Part shown: piece after piece, positions 36,107-44,346 of the stretch | How positions within the stretch are numbered: the stretch's first letter is position 1 | How the letters are laid out: the number at the start of each line of letters is the position of its first letter | Assembly: GCA_947447375.1 (NCBI GenBank) | Contig: CANFJB010000010.1 | Span: forward strand, 28,412-92,411 | DNA from: Bacteroidota bacterium | GTDB taxonomy: Bacteria; Bacteroidota; Bacteroidia; Flavobacteriales; Flavobacteriaceae | DNA length: 64,000 bases | Direction: 5' to 3' | Position numbers and translations under genes: made by a program | Notes under the pieces: model-generated | Database searches by the model: none | Told to the model about the DNA's origin: nothing | Seen by the model: the letters and a program-made list of their open reading frames with translations, nothing else

Positions 36107-37444
36107 TTACTCCTCTACTTTGTCTTTTTTCTTATTGACGTTTGATGCGTGACGCCCACTTCCGCCAGCGTTATCTATAATTCCTTTTTCGGGGCTTAAA
36201 GTATTGAGAGTGGCTTTTAAACGATTATAAGCATCATTAGTTTCTTTATTTTCTGAATAATTAATAACCAATTTTTCTTCAAATGGCGAATTACTCATAT
36301 CAAAAAGTTCCCCTTCGCGATTTAATTTCCATTTAGAATCACGAACATACCATTTATTTCCTAATTCTATAAAAATCCATTCTCTTGGATTTCCTTTCTT
36401 TCCAAATAATTGAGGAAGAAAACTTCGTCCGTCCAGAACGTTTTTAGTTGGTAATTTTGCACCAGCTAAATCGGCAAATGTTGGAAGTAAATCGGTTGAA
36501 TCAATTAATAAATCACTTGTTTTACCCCCATCAATAACACCAGGCCAGTTGGCAATTGTAGGAACCAAACTTCCGCATTCTAACATAGTTCCTTTTTTTC
36601 CAGATAATTTTTTACCTCCTATTGAACTTCTATCAGCATACTGGCTTGCTGTTCCATTATCACCCATAAAAATGATTAATGTGTTTTTACGTAATTTTAA
36701 ATCATCCAGCGTTTTCAATAATTTTCCAACTAATTTATCCATATAAGCCGTGTTGTCAGCATATAAATCACTTCCTGGTGTGCTGTCTGGAGTTCGTTGA
36801 ATTACAGCGTGAACATGCACCATTGAATAATATAAAAAGAACGGTTTGTCTTTATTGGTTGTCAAAAAATTCACCAAATGATCGTGCATTAAGTCGGGCA
36901 TGTACGTTTGTGCATCCAATTTCTTATTCACACCATTTTCAATATAATTTTCAGATTTCTTTTTTTCGGTTGACCAATAATCCCCGCTTCCCGCAAATGT
37001 TAGGTAATCATCGAAACCAAAATCTCCCGGAGTTTTAGAGAATTGACTCCATTTTCCAACTAATGAAGTCGTATATCCTGCAGGTTTTAAAACAGAAGGA
37101 ATTAAAATTTCATTTTCAGGTTTAATTTCTCCAACCATATCTTGATTTACACCTCCAGTTCTAAAAGCATATCTCCCAGTTAATATCATTGCTCTTGAAG
37201 GGCCACATAAAGGCGCTGTATATCCGTGTGTAAATCGGATTCCTCCTTTAGCCAGTTGATCAATTATTGGGGTTTTATTTTGATCTGAACCGTAACAACT
37301 TACATCTCCAATTCCTAGATCGTCTGCTAGAATGAAGATAATATTTGGTTTTTCACTTACTTTTTTAGCAGTAGCTTTTTGGGCATAAAAGCTGGAAACT
37401 GTCGCAAGTGTTAGTGTAATGATTAAGTATTTAATATTTTTCAT
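36107..37444 (-). CDS. S1 family arylsulfatase (Cys-type)
   Basis: The 445-residue sulfatase has a signal peptide (to about residue 21, YAQ). Metal ligands are in NIIFILADDLGIGD (residues 34-47), and the formylglycine signature is CGPSR with C80, followed by AMILTGR. FMGDNGTAS near residue 260 supplies further metal ligands. It hydrolyses sulfate esters in the periplasm after C80 is oxidised to formylglycine, presumably by the FGE encoded at 41742-42851. It belongs to a different S1 branch from the three iduronate-sulfatase-like paralogues. It lies 10 bases after an alginate-lyase-domain gene and ends with a lysine-rich tail. The sugar position attacked cannot be predicted. Confidence 0.9.
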   Translation of the reverse strand: MKNIKYLIITLTLATVSSFYAQKATAKKVSEKPNIIFILADDLGIGDVSCYGSDQNKTPIIDQLAKGGIRFTHGYTAPLCGPSRAMILTGRYAFRTGGVNQDMVGEIKPENEILIPSVLKPAGYTTSLVGKWSQFSKTPGDFGFDDYLTFAGSGDYWSTEKKKSENYIENGVNKKLDAQTYMPDLMHDHLVNFLTTNKDKPFFLYYSMVHVHAVIQRTPDSTPGSDLYADNTAYMDKLVGKLLKTLDDLKLRKNTLIIFMGDNGTASQYADRSSIGGKKLSGKKGTMLECGSLVPTIANWPGVIDGGKTSDLLIDSTDLLPTFADLAGAKLPTKNVLDGRSFLPQLFGKKGNPREWIFIELGNKWYVRDSKWKLNREGELFDMSNSPFEEKLVINYSENKETNDAYNRLKATLNTLSPEKGIIDNAGGSGRHASNVNKKKDKVEE

Positions 37445-37454
37445 ATAATAATTA

Positions 37455-38672
37455 TTAAAAAGTAAGTTCGTTTATTTCTGATTGATAGGATTTTAAATCT
37501 ATTTTTTTTGCAATTTCTTCATATTCAGAATTATTGAATTTGCGTGAAGCATACTTTAAAATTTTGATCGTTTCTCCATAACTTATTTTTTGAATTTGCT
37601 CGTATTCCCAAACTTTTTCATTTTTCAAATAAGGCATAATAAATTCCAATGCATTTTTCATGTTTTTTCCTTCACTAATTTGATGGTTCCAAAGTGATAC
37701 ATTTACATTTTCAGCCAATTTTGCAATTAGATAGTAGCCATACATATTCATGTTTACATACCCCCAAGATTTTGTTCTAGCCAATTCTAAAGGTTGACTT
37801 CCATCGGGTTTTAATTGGCTTTCCATTCTGTTTTTGAAGATTTCAATTTCTTTTAAAGCAATTTCTGGTTGGTCAACAAATAAAGCCATGGCAATAACTT
37901 GCTCACTATAAAAAGTCCCGTGATTATTTTTAGCTTTTGCTTCATCCTGACCAATTGGGCTTTCCAGCATCCAAGTTAAATAATCTGAGAACCATTTTTT
38001 AAGTGCTAAATGATCTTCTTTGGACCAACTTGGAGAATTTTGAATTAATATCGCAGCATCTAACACTCTGTACAAATCTCGAGTTTCTATCAATCCGGTT
38101 CCTCGACCAGTATTCAATCCTGGAATTCCTTGCGCAAAATTTAAATTTGGATTTTGGCGCGTTTCAGGATTCAAAAACCATACTTTTAGCAGTTTAGAAG
38201 TAAAATTGGCATACTTCTCCTCTTTTGTAAAATAATAGGCTAAAGCCAATGATAAAGTGGCATCTTCAACTTTATCAATTTCTTGTGAATCTGAAATATC
38301 ATAATACGTTGGATTTCGAAGTCCGTCTTTTTTTATATAAGGCAATCCGTCAGGTTTTGTTGGATCTGGCCACCAATAAGGCCCCGTACTCATATAATCG
38401 TGTTTATCACCGCTTGGAGGAGTTTGATTTTTATCCATAACAGAATATACAATCTCTTCTTTAACCAATTTATCTGCTTTTTTAAGTAACGTTTTTAAAG
38501 CCACAACCTTATCTTTATCGTTGGATAAAATTAGTTTGTAATTGTTGTGAAGAGTTTTACCATCTATGGAAAGTGTTTTTGGGATACCTAGATCCAATTT
38601 GCCTTGAGCAAAAAAAGAAGTGGATATTACCAAAAAAACTATATAAAAAAGAGACTTTATAGTTATATTCAT
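37455..38672 (-). CDS. Alginate-lyase-domain polysaccharide lyase (PF05426; PL38/PL5-like)
   Basis: The 405-residue exported protein (signal peptide to about residue 22, FFAQ) has an alpha-barrel type alginate_lyase domain: GPYWWPDPTKPDGLPYIKKD near residue 92, GLNTGRGTGLIETRDLYRV near 190, KNNHGTFYSEQVIAMALF near 248 and RTKSWGYVNMNMYGY near 305. The YWWPDP and NNHG segments are the substrate-cleft motifs of this family. Members cleave uronate glycans such as alginate or glucuronan by beta-elimination. A lipoprotein paralogue is encoded at 52916-54088. It is probably periplasmic and acts on imported oligosaccharides. Assignment to PL38 rather than PL5 is from memory. Confidence 0.75.
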   Translation of the reverse strand: MNITIKSLFYIVFLVISTSFFAQGKLDLGIPKTLSIDGKTLHNNYKLILSNDKDKVVALKTLLKKADKLVKEEIVYSVMDKNQTPPSGDKHDYMSTGPYWWPDPTKPDGLPYIKKDGLRNPTYYDISDSQEIDKVEDATLSLALAYYFTKEEKYANFTSKLLKVWFLNPETRQNPNLNFAQGIPGLNTGRGTGLIETRDLYRVLDAAILIQNSPSWSKEDHLALKKWFSDYLTWMLESPIGQDEAKAKNNHGTFYSEQVIAMALFVDQPEIALKEIEIFKNRMESQLKPDGSQPLELARTKSWGYVNMNMYGYYLIAKLAENVNVSLWNHQISEGKNMKNALEFIMPYLKNEKVWEYEQIQKISYGETIKILKYASRKFNNSEYEEIAKKIDLKSYQSEINELTF

Positions 38673-38710
38673 TATTGTTTATTAATATTATTTTGTAAAG
38701 ATATTCTTTT

Positions 38711-40312
38711 CTAATCTCCAGAAGTTTTCCAGTCCAATGTATCACCTTTAAGCCTTCTTAAAGCTTCCGCTTCGGTTTTTATTCCTTTATCGCCTTGGTC
38801 TAGCATCCATTTTTTCAATTCTGACATTAATTTTATTTTAACGGCTGCCAATTTAGGATCGTCTGCTAAGTTGTCCAATTCATAAACGTCTTTTTTGATG
38901 TTATACAACTCAAATTCTGGTCGATTACGATACAATTTTGCATGCTCGGCTTGTTTTGGAGTTACATTGGTAGCTTTCAACCAACTATTATATAATTTAT
39001 TTTTAGGTTGCGACCCTGAAGATAAAAATGGTTCGTTGAATTGCAAATTCCAAATTAACTTATAATCGTGATCTTGAATCGAACGAACAGGGTAATTATC
39101 AGAACCATTTTTTATACCTCTTGTAGTATGAACTCCGTAAACATAGTCACGAACTTCTTTTGGTTTACCATTAAAAGCAGCGAAAAAACTCTTTCCGTCT
39201 AATTTCATAGTTCCTTCTTTATTACCGCGTAAAGTTTCAGGGTTTCCGCCTGCAGCTTCAAATAAAGTTGGAACCACATCAATATATTGAGTTAAAATAC
39301 CTGTTCTAGTGTTGGGTTGAATCACTTTAGGCCAACGAGCTATAAAAGCAGCTTTTAAACCCATGTTATAACAGGTCCATTTACCAAAAGGCATTGAACT
39401 TCCGTGTTCGCTAGCAAACAGAAAAAGGGTATTGTCTTTCGTTTTTTGATTTTCAACCATTCTAGTGCAAGTTCCCACAAGACTGTCCATGTAGGTAATT
39501 TCAGCATAGTATTTTACCAATTCTGCACGAGTTTCTTTGGTGTCAACCATGTAAGGCGCAATATTTATTTTGTTGGCATCATATTGTTTAACGTCTCCTC
39601 TATTCCAAGGCGAATGTGGCTGATTGGATGCTACAATTAATAGATAAGGTTTTGAAGTGTCTTTGTTGATCCATTTTTCTGCATCTGCCAATTCCACATC
39701 TTTTCCAGTTCCATTATCGCTGTTTCTACCTCCTAAATATTCAAAAGGGAAATTGGCCATTGGCGCATAATGTTGCTTTCCAATCAAGGCAACTCGATAA
39801 CCTAATTTTTTAAAATGCTGAACTACAGAAATTACATTGTCATAAACTTGTGCGTGATTTGGATAACTTCCATTTTTTACGGGAAATAATCCGGTATACA
39901 AACTTTGACGTGTTGGTCCGCACATTGCCGTTGCATTGTTCATATTGTCAAATGACAAACCTTCTTTGGCTAATTTTGCTAAATTGGGTGTGCGAACGTC
40001 TTTATTTCCATAAGGCTCACAATCAATTGACGTCATGTCATCGGCAATAAAAAACAAAATATTTGGTTTTGCAACCGATTCTTTAACGGAATTATTAATC
40101 ACTATTTTCTGATTAGAATACGATGCAATTACCGTTTTTTTAATATCGGTATTTTCTGCTAAAGTAGCTGCTAAATCGCCATTTAAAGATTGAGATTTAA
40201 AATTAACTTTTTGCTCATTTTTTGCAAAAGAGGCATTTGTTAATTGGATAGCAAACGCAGAAACAACTGCTAATCCCGTTATACCTAGAAGTACTACTAT
40301 TTTGTTTTTCAT
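38711..40312 (-). CDS. S1 family sulfatase, S1_8-like (heparan N-sulfatase branch)
   Basis: The 533-residue protein has an N-terminal membrane-spanning or signal segment (residues 4-24), then a 55-residue low-complexity linker before the sulfatase domain. Motifs are NILFFIADDMTSIDC near residue 84, formylglycine signature CGPTR with C131, the TGLFPVKNGSYPNH stretch that follows it, and FASEHGSSMPFGKW near 300. The CGPTRQSLYTGLFP pattern resembles the S1_8 subfamily, which includes heparan N-sulfatase and sulfatases from algal-polysaccharide loci; this subfamily call is from memory. All metal-site residues appear intact. It lies between the DUF1961 gene and an alginate-lyase-domain gene in the same strand run. 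Confidence 0.88.
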   Translation of the reverse strand: MKNKIVVLLGITGLAVVSAFAIQLTNASFAKNEQKVNFKSQSLNGDLAATLAENTDIKKTVIASYSNQKIVINNSVKESVAKPNILFFIADDMTSIDCEPYGNKDVRTPNLAKLAKEGLSFDNMNNATAMCGPTRQSLYTGLFPVKNGSYPNHAQVYDNVISVVQHFKKLGYRVALIGKQHYAPMANFPFEYLGGRNSDNGTGKDVELADAEKWINKDTSKPYLLIVASNQPHSPWNRGDVKQYDANKINIAPYMVDTKETRAELVKYYAEITYMDSLVGTCTRMVENQKTKDNTLFLFASEHGSSMPFGKWTCYNMGLKAAFIARWPKVIQPNTRTGILTQYIDVVPTLFEAAGGNPETLRGNKEGTMKLDGKSFFAAFNGKPKEVRDYVYGVHTTRGIKNGSDNYPVRSIQDHDYKLIWNLQFNEPFLSSGSQPKNKLYNSWLKATNVTPKQAEHAKLYRNRPEFELYNIKKDVYELDNLADDPKLAAVKIKLMSELKKWMLDQGDKGIKTEAEALRRLKGDTLDWKTSGD

Positions 40313-40330
40313 TGTATTTAATATTGTGAA

Positions 40331-41059
40331 TTATTTATTTTGTTGTATTTCCCAAACTTTAAAATTTCTATAGGCAAAATGAGTCCATTGCATTTGACGA
40401 AAACCAATTTTTCCATCTTCTAATATTTTACCATATTTCACTCCATCATCTGTCCAATTAATTACTTTTCTATCATCAATATAAAGTATAATGTGACCTT
40501 CATTTTTGACTAATTTCATTTTGTGAATCGCAGTTGATTGAACCGGAATTCCTATTTCTCCTGTTTGAACTAAATTAAAACCTTTGTTTTTTCTCAAATT
40601 GGCCGTTTCCCGATTTGGATTGTCTCGACCATTTGCATAATAGGAAATATGGTAATCGTTCATCGCTCCTTTTGTATAATCTGTAAAAACACCGGTTGTT
40701 CTTTTTGGCATAGATGCGTCAAATATACTTTCCCCTTTCAAACCTTTAGCACAGAAAAAAACAATGCACAAACCTGCGTCAATTTCCTGATTTTGAGCTT
40801 CCCACTCGGCTATAAAATTGCCAGGGAAATCTTTAGGACACCAAAAAACATGATGGCCTTCTTCATTTGGTGAATACAGATGCAACCAATCGTTCACAAA
40901 TTCAATTTTGGCAGGACCTTCTAAAACCCAATCTTTAACTGACGCTGCATTTGATAATGAATTGTTATATATCAATTTTCCCTTATTCACTTCTTGTGAA
41001 AAGTTATTGAAAGTTACTAAAAATAGTAAAGAATAAAATATTTTATAGATTCTCATCAT
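40331..41059 (-). CDS. DUF1961 family protein (YesU-like) secreted concanavalin-like domain
   Basis: The 242-residue protein has a signal peptide (to about residue 22, NNFSQ) and a single jelly-roll domain of the DUF1961 type: EGHHVFWCPKDFPGNFIAEW near residue 68, GLCIVFFCAKG near 98, DYHISYYANGRDNPN near 135 and WTHFAYRNFKVWEIQ at the end. YesU-like proteins accompany rhamnogalacturonan and other uronate-glycan loci, and their function is not established. It may bind or cleave oligosaccharides. The ATG at 41059 begins four bases after the cupin gene's stop; an upstream TTG at 41092 would overlap that gene and is less likely. Confidence 0.7.
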   Translation of the reverse strand: MMRIYKIFYSLLFLVTFNNFSQEVNKGKLIYNNSLSNAASVKDWVLEGPAKIEFVNDWLHLYSPNEEGHHVFWCPKDFPGNFIAEWEAQNQEIDAGLCIVFFCAKGLKGESIFDASMPKRTTGVFTDYTKGAMNDYHISYYANGRDNPNRETANLRKNKGFNLVQTGEIGIPVQSTAIHKMKLVKNEGHIILYIDDRKVINWTDDGVKYGKILEDGKIGFRQMQWTHFAYRNFKVWEIQQNK

Positions 41060-41063
41060 TGCT

Positions 41064-41732
41064 TTACCACTTAATTTTATATTCAATAACAATATTAAAC
41101 AAAGGGATTTTACTCAAGTTTTTAGTTACATGAACCATTGGTTCAGCATATTTTACTGTGTTTGCCACTTGCATCCCCGTTCCTGGTTTTCCATTCGGAT
41201 GAACTCTTGGATCGGTGAGTTGTACGTCATTTAATCGAACCACAACTCGTTGCGCATGACTGTGCAATTCTCTTGTATCACCTGGGTTTAATCGTTCTTC
41301 AAAAACTCGAAATTCAGTATCTTCATACACTATTTTATTTTTTGTAGGTTCAACCCATTCGCTTGGTTTTGCTAATTCTGGATGGTCTTTTTTTAATGCA
41401 ATTTCAAAATAAGATCCTTTTGGTATTTCGTAAAATTCCTTTTCAGTAAAAACAGCAATTTCCCCTCTTTTAATTTGAATTTTTCCTCGACTACTTTTAA
41501 ATTTTATGTCCTCTAAAGCAGCAATTATTCTAGTACCAATATTTGGAGTATTCGCTGAAGAAAATAGAGCTCCGTTACGAACTACTTTAAAATAAGGGTT
41601 GTCAATAACAATCGAATCTTTATTTGCAATAGCGAAATTATCAATATTTATAGTTGTTATCGAATTACTATTTGCAATAGCTAAATTAGCCGTTAACGCA
41701 AACAAAAAAATAGAATAGAGTTTCATTTTCAT
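41064..41732 (-). CDS. Exported cupin-domain protein of unknown function
   Basis: The 222-residue protein has a signal peptide (to about residue 21, AIA). Two related halves are visible: residues 38-110 (VIDNPYFKVVRNGALF to KGSYFEIALKKDHP) and 130-222 (VYEDTEFRVFEERLNPGDTRELHSHAQRVVVRLNDVQL). The second half holds ELHSHAQR, a possible HxH metal site of a cupin; the first half lacks an equivalent. No function is recognised. It lies between the FGE and DUF1961 genes with spacings of 9 and 4 bases, so it is co-expressed with the sulfatases. Possible roles are a sugar isomerase/epimerase or a metal-binding helper, both speculative. Confidence 0.7.
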   Translation of the reverse strand: MKMKLYSIFLFALTANLAIANSNSITTINIDNFAIANKDSIVIDNPYFKVVRNGALFSSANTPNIGTRIIAALEDIKFKSSRGKIQIKRGEIAVFTEKEFYEIPKGSYFEIALKKDHPELAKPSEWVEPTKNKIVYEDTEFRVFEERLNPGDTRELHSHAQRVVVRLNDVQLTDPRVHPNGKPGTGMQVANTVKYAEPMVHVTKNLSKIPLFNIVIEYKIKW

Positions 41733-41741
41733 CTTTATCAA

Positions 41742-42851
41742 TTAATTAGAAACACATCGAAAACCTAAATGTTCCATTGATGAATCGGCAGAACTTTTCA
41801 TTCTTGCCGACACACGATAACCGCTACAATAGGATTCATTACACAAAAACGAACCGCCTCGCATCACTCTTTTTTCTACTAAAGGTTCGTCAGGATCATA
41901 ACTTTTTATAGGTCCTTTTGGGTTAATTGCAACTTTGACCTTTTTAAATGAATCGTAATATAAATTATTGTATTTATCGGCACACCATTCCCAAACATTT
42001 CCAGCCATATCGTACAATCCGTAACCATTTGGTTCAAATGATTTTACTTTGGCTGAGCCAATAAATCCGTCACTTACTTCATTTTTATAAGGAAAATTTC
42101 CTTGGAAATAGTTGCAATGAAATTTACCTTCATCAACTTTTTCATTTCCCCAAGCGTAAACATTTTTAGTTAGTCCTCCTCTAGCTGCAAATTCCCATTC
42201 CGCTTCTGTCGGCAATCGTTTTCCAGCCCATTTACAAAACGCATTTGCATCGTCCCAGCTAATATGAACCACAGGATAATTATCTTTTCCTTCAATGTTG
42301 CTGTCTTTCCCTTGCGGATGTTTCCAATTGGCTCCGTGAGACCAGCTCCACCATTGACTGTAATCTTGCAAACTAACTTCGCCACTTGTTGGCACAAAAA
42401 CCAATGACGCTGCTTTTAGGGTTTCATCATCTGGTTTTGGTGTATCTGAAGGCAGTTGTTTTTTTAATTCGTCCCAATTAATATCTTTTTCTGCGGTAGT
42501 TACATAACCTGTAGCAGCAACGAATTTAGCAAACTGCGAATTGGTAACTTCGGTCACATCCATGAAAAAACCATTCAATTTCACTTGGTGTTTTGGAAAT
42601 TCATCTTGACGCGCTTGGTCATTATCGCCACCCATACTGAAGGTGCCGCCAGGAATCCAAACCATTCCTTCATGGTTAGTTAAAGTTAAATTGGATTTGT
42701 TTTTTGGTTGTGCTTTTTTAATTCCATAGCGACTTGGTATTTTTGAGGTACAACAAGATTTAACTGTATCTTTAATTTGAAATAAATTAACAGTTTCATT
42801 TGCTTGAACCTCAAAACCAAAAAGCAATAATAGAAGTACTATTTTATTCAT
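41742..42851 (-). CDS. Formylglycine-generating enzyme (sulfatase-modifying factor), exported
   Basis: The 369-residue FGE-sulfatase domain protein (PF03781) shows WIPGGTFSMGGDN near residue 70, HISWDDANAFCKWAGKRLPTEAEWE near 196, NVWEWCADKYN near 285 and, decisively, GGSFLCNESYC with C337 and C342. These match the catalytic copper-binding cysteine pair of true aerobic FGEs (human C336/C341), unlike the many FGE-fold proteins without cysteines. It oxidises the CxPxR cysteine of sulfatases to formylglycine using O2. Residues 1-17 look like a signal peptide, so it would work outside the cytoplasm. Five Cys-type sulfatases are encoded within 17 kb. This is the expected maturase of the locus. Confidence 0.9.
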   Translation of the reverse strand: MNKIVLLLLLFGFEVQANETVNLFQIKDTVKSCCTSKIPSRYGIKKAQPKNKSNLTLTNHEGMVWIPGGTFSMGGDNDQARQDEFPKHQVKLNGFFMDVTEVTNSQFAKFVAATGYVTTAEKDINWDELKKQLPSDTPKPDDETLKAASLVFVPTSGEVSLQDYSQWWSWSHGANWKHPQGKDSNIEGKDNYPVVHISWDDANAFCKWAGKRLPTEAEWEFAARGGLTKNVYAWGNEKVDEGKFHCNYFQGNFPYKNEVSDGFIGSAKVKSFEPNGYGLYDMAGNVWEWCADKYNNLYYDSFKKVKVAINPKGPIKSYDPDEPLVEKRVMRGGSFLCNESYCSGYRVSARMKSSADSSMEHLGFRCVSN

Positions 42852-42860
42852 CTAATTTTC

Positions 42861-44342
42861 TTATAAATTATTTTTAATCCAACTCACACCAACATCTTTC
42901 TTTTTTACTATCCAATTTGGATTAAATTTAGTAATTTCTGAATCATTTAATTTAATATTATGAATTGAAAGCCGTTGATTGATTTCATCCGAAACTGTTA
43001 AATCAATTTTTGTATTCACCTCATATAATTTATTATTAAACGGAAGCATTTTTAATTTTATCAAAGAAAATCCAGGTTCTGAAGTTTTTCCATTGGTAAA
43101 AATATTATCTTTTATTGTAAATGTAGCATTCAAATCGGTTAATTCATAAGGAGAATCATTATCTCCTATTGAATTTATTATTGTATTTCCTATTATAAAA
43201 ACATTTTTAGGAGCAACTTTTGGGGTTTTCACATCTTTGTTTACAACACCCAATTTTATTGCAGGACCATAAGAATTTAGGACAGTATTATAGGCTACAA
43301 TTGCGTTATCAGCAGGATAATAACCGTTTAATGGCGAATCTACCAATCCATCCATAATTGAAATCGGAAATTTTGAGTTTCCTTTTCCTCCTTCAATATT
43401 TTCTAAAAAATTATTAAATACAGTATTGTTAGGATTAATAATTCTAATTCCACCGCTTCTGTTTCTGCCTGATTTCCCATCAAAATAATTGCCATAAACA
43501 AAGCACTTTTGTCCATGACGAATCACCATCGCACCATCGTTTCCAATAAAAGTATTGAATCTATAGATGTTATCCCAGCTTTTATTGCTTATAATTTCTG
43601 CTTCTATTCTCTCGTCTTCGAAATAATTGTATTCAATCGTATTAAATCCATGAGAAAATGAGGTGGTACTAGTTCCAACTCGAATTTGTTCGCCACCATT
43701 TGAAGAAAAGGTTCGGTATCCAAAATAATTGTGATGGATATGATGAAATGAAGACGGGGCGACATCGCTACCAGGCACATAACCATTTTCTTGCTTGTAT
43801 TCTATTACTAATGTTGGCCCAGCATTTAATTTTCCTTCAAAAGAACAATTATCAATTTCATTGTAAGTCCCAATTAGATTAACATAATAATTTTTTTTGT
43901 CGCTTTCTTCGGTAAGAGAATAATTGATAATGGCGCAATTTGTTAATCGACAATGGTTTGCTTCGTTATTTAATTTCTTTCCTTTGGATTTAAAATCAAT
44001 CACATTTTGATTGTTTTCTAAAGTGCAGTTACCTTCAAATAAAAAACCATCAACTACAAGAAAATTACCACCAATGAATAATTGAGAGTTTCCTGAAAAT
44101 ATAACTTTACCAGCCTTTTGTGCTTTTAAAATAATAGGTTGTTCTTTAGTACCATTAAATAAGGGAGTGAAATCAATTTTAATATTAGAATAATTACCTT
44201 CCTTCCAAATGATTATATCCCCAGGATTGACTTTTGTTAATGCACTTACAAAGTCGGTTTTAGATTCTACTAAATATTCTGTTGCTTTCACTTGTAAAGT
44301 AAAAACCCAAAATAGTAGAAAAGCAAAAATCGATTTTTTCAT
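42861..44342 (-). CDS. PL6 family polysaccharide lyase (chondroitinase B/alginate lyase type), no sorting domain
   Basis: The 493-residue exported right-handed beta-helix (signal peptide to about residue 20) matches the chondroitinase B family (PF14592). The catalytic stretch EAEIISNKSWDNIYRFNTF has K254 and the following AMVIRHGQKCFVYGNYF has R275. Their 21-residue spacing equals that of K250 and R271 in Pedobacter chondroitinase B. GGEQIRVGTS near residue 235 and the calcium-site acidic residues nearby are also family features. PL6 enzymes cleave dermatan sulfate at iduronate or alginate at guluronate. No T9SS domain is present, so it probably acts in the periplasm. It starts four bases after the upstream sulfatase gene ends. 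Confidence 0.88.
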   Translation of the reverse strand: MKKSIFAFLLFWVFTLQVKATEYLVESKTDFVSALTKVNPGDIIIWKEGNYSNIKIDFTPLFNGTKEQPIILKAQKAGKVIFSGNSQLFIGGNFLVVDGFLFEGNCTLENNQNVIDFKSKGKKLNNEANHCRLTNCAIINYSLTEESDKKNYYVNLIGTYNEIDNCSFEGKLNAGPTLVIEYKQENGYVPGSDVAPSSFHHIHHNYFGYRTFSSNGGEQIRVGTSTTSFSHGFNTIEYNYFEDERIEAEIISNKSWDNIYRFNTFIGNDGAMVIRHGQKCFVYGNYFDGKSGRNRSGGIRIINPNNTVFNNFLENIEGGKGNSKFPISIMDGLVDSPLNGYYPADNAIVAYNTVLNSYGPAIKLGVVNKDVKTPKVAPKNVFIIGNTIINSIGDNDSPYELTDLNATFTIKDNIFTNGKTSEPGFSLIKLKMLPFNNKLYEVNTKIDLTVSDEINQRLSIHNIKLNDSEITKFNPNWIVKKKDVGVSWIKNNL

Positions 44343-44346
44343 TAAT

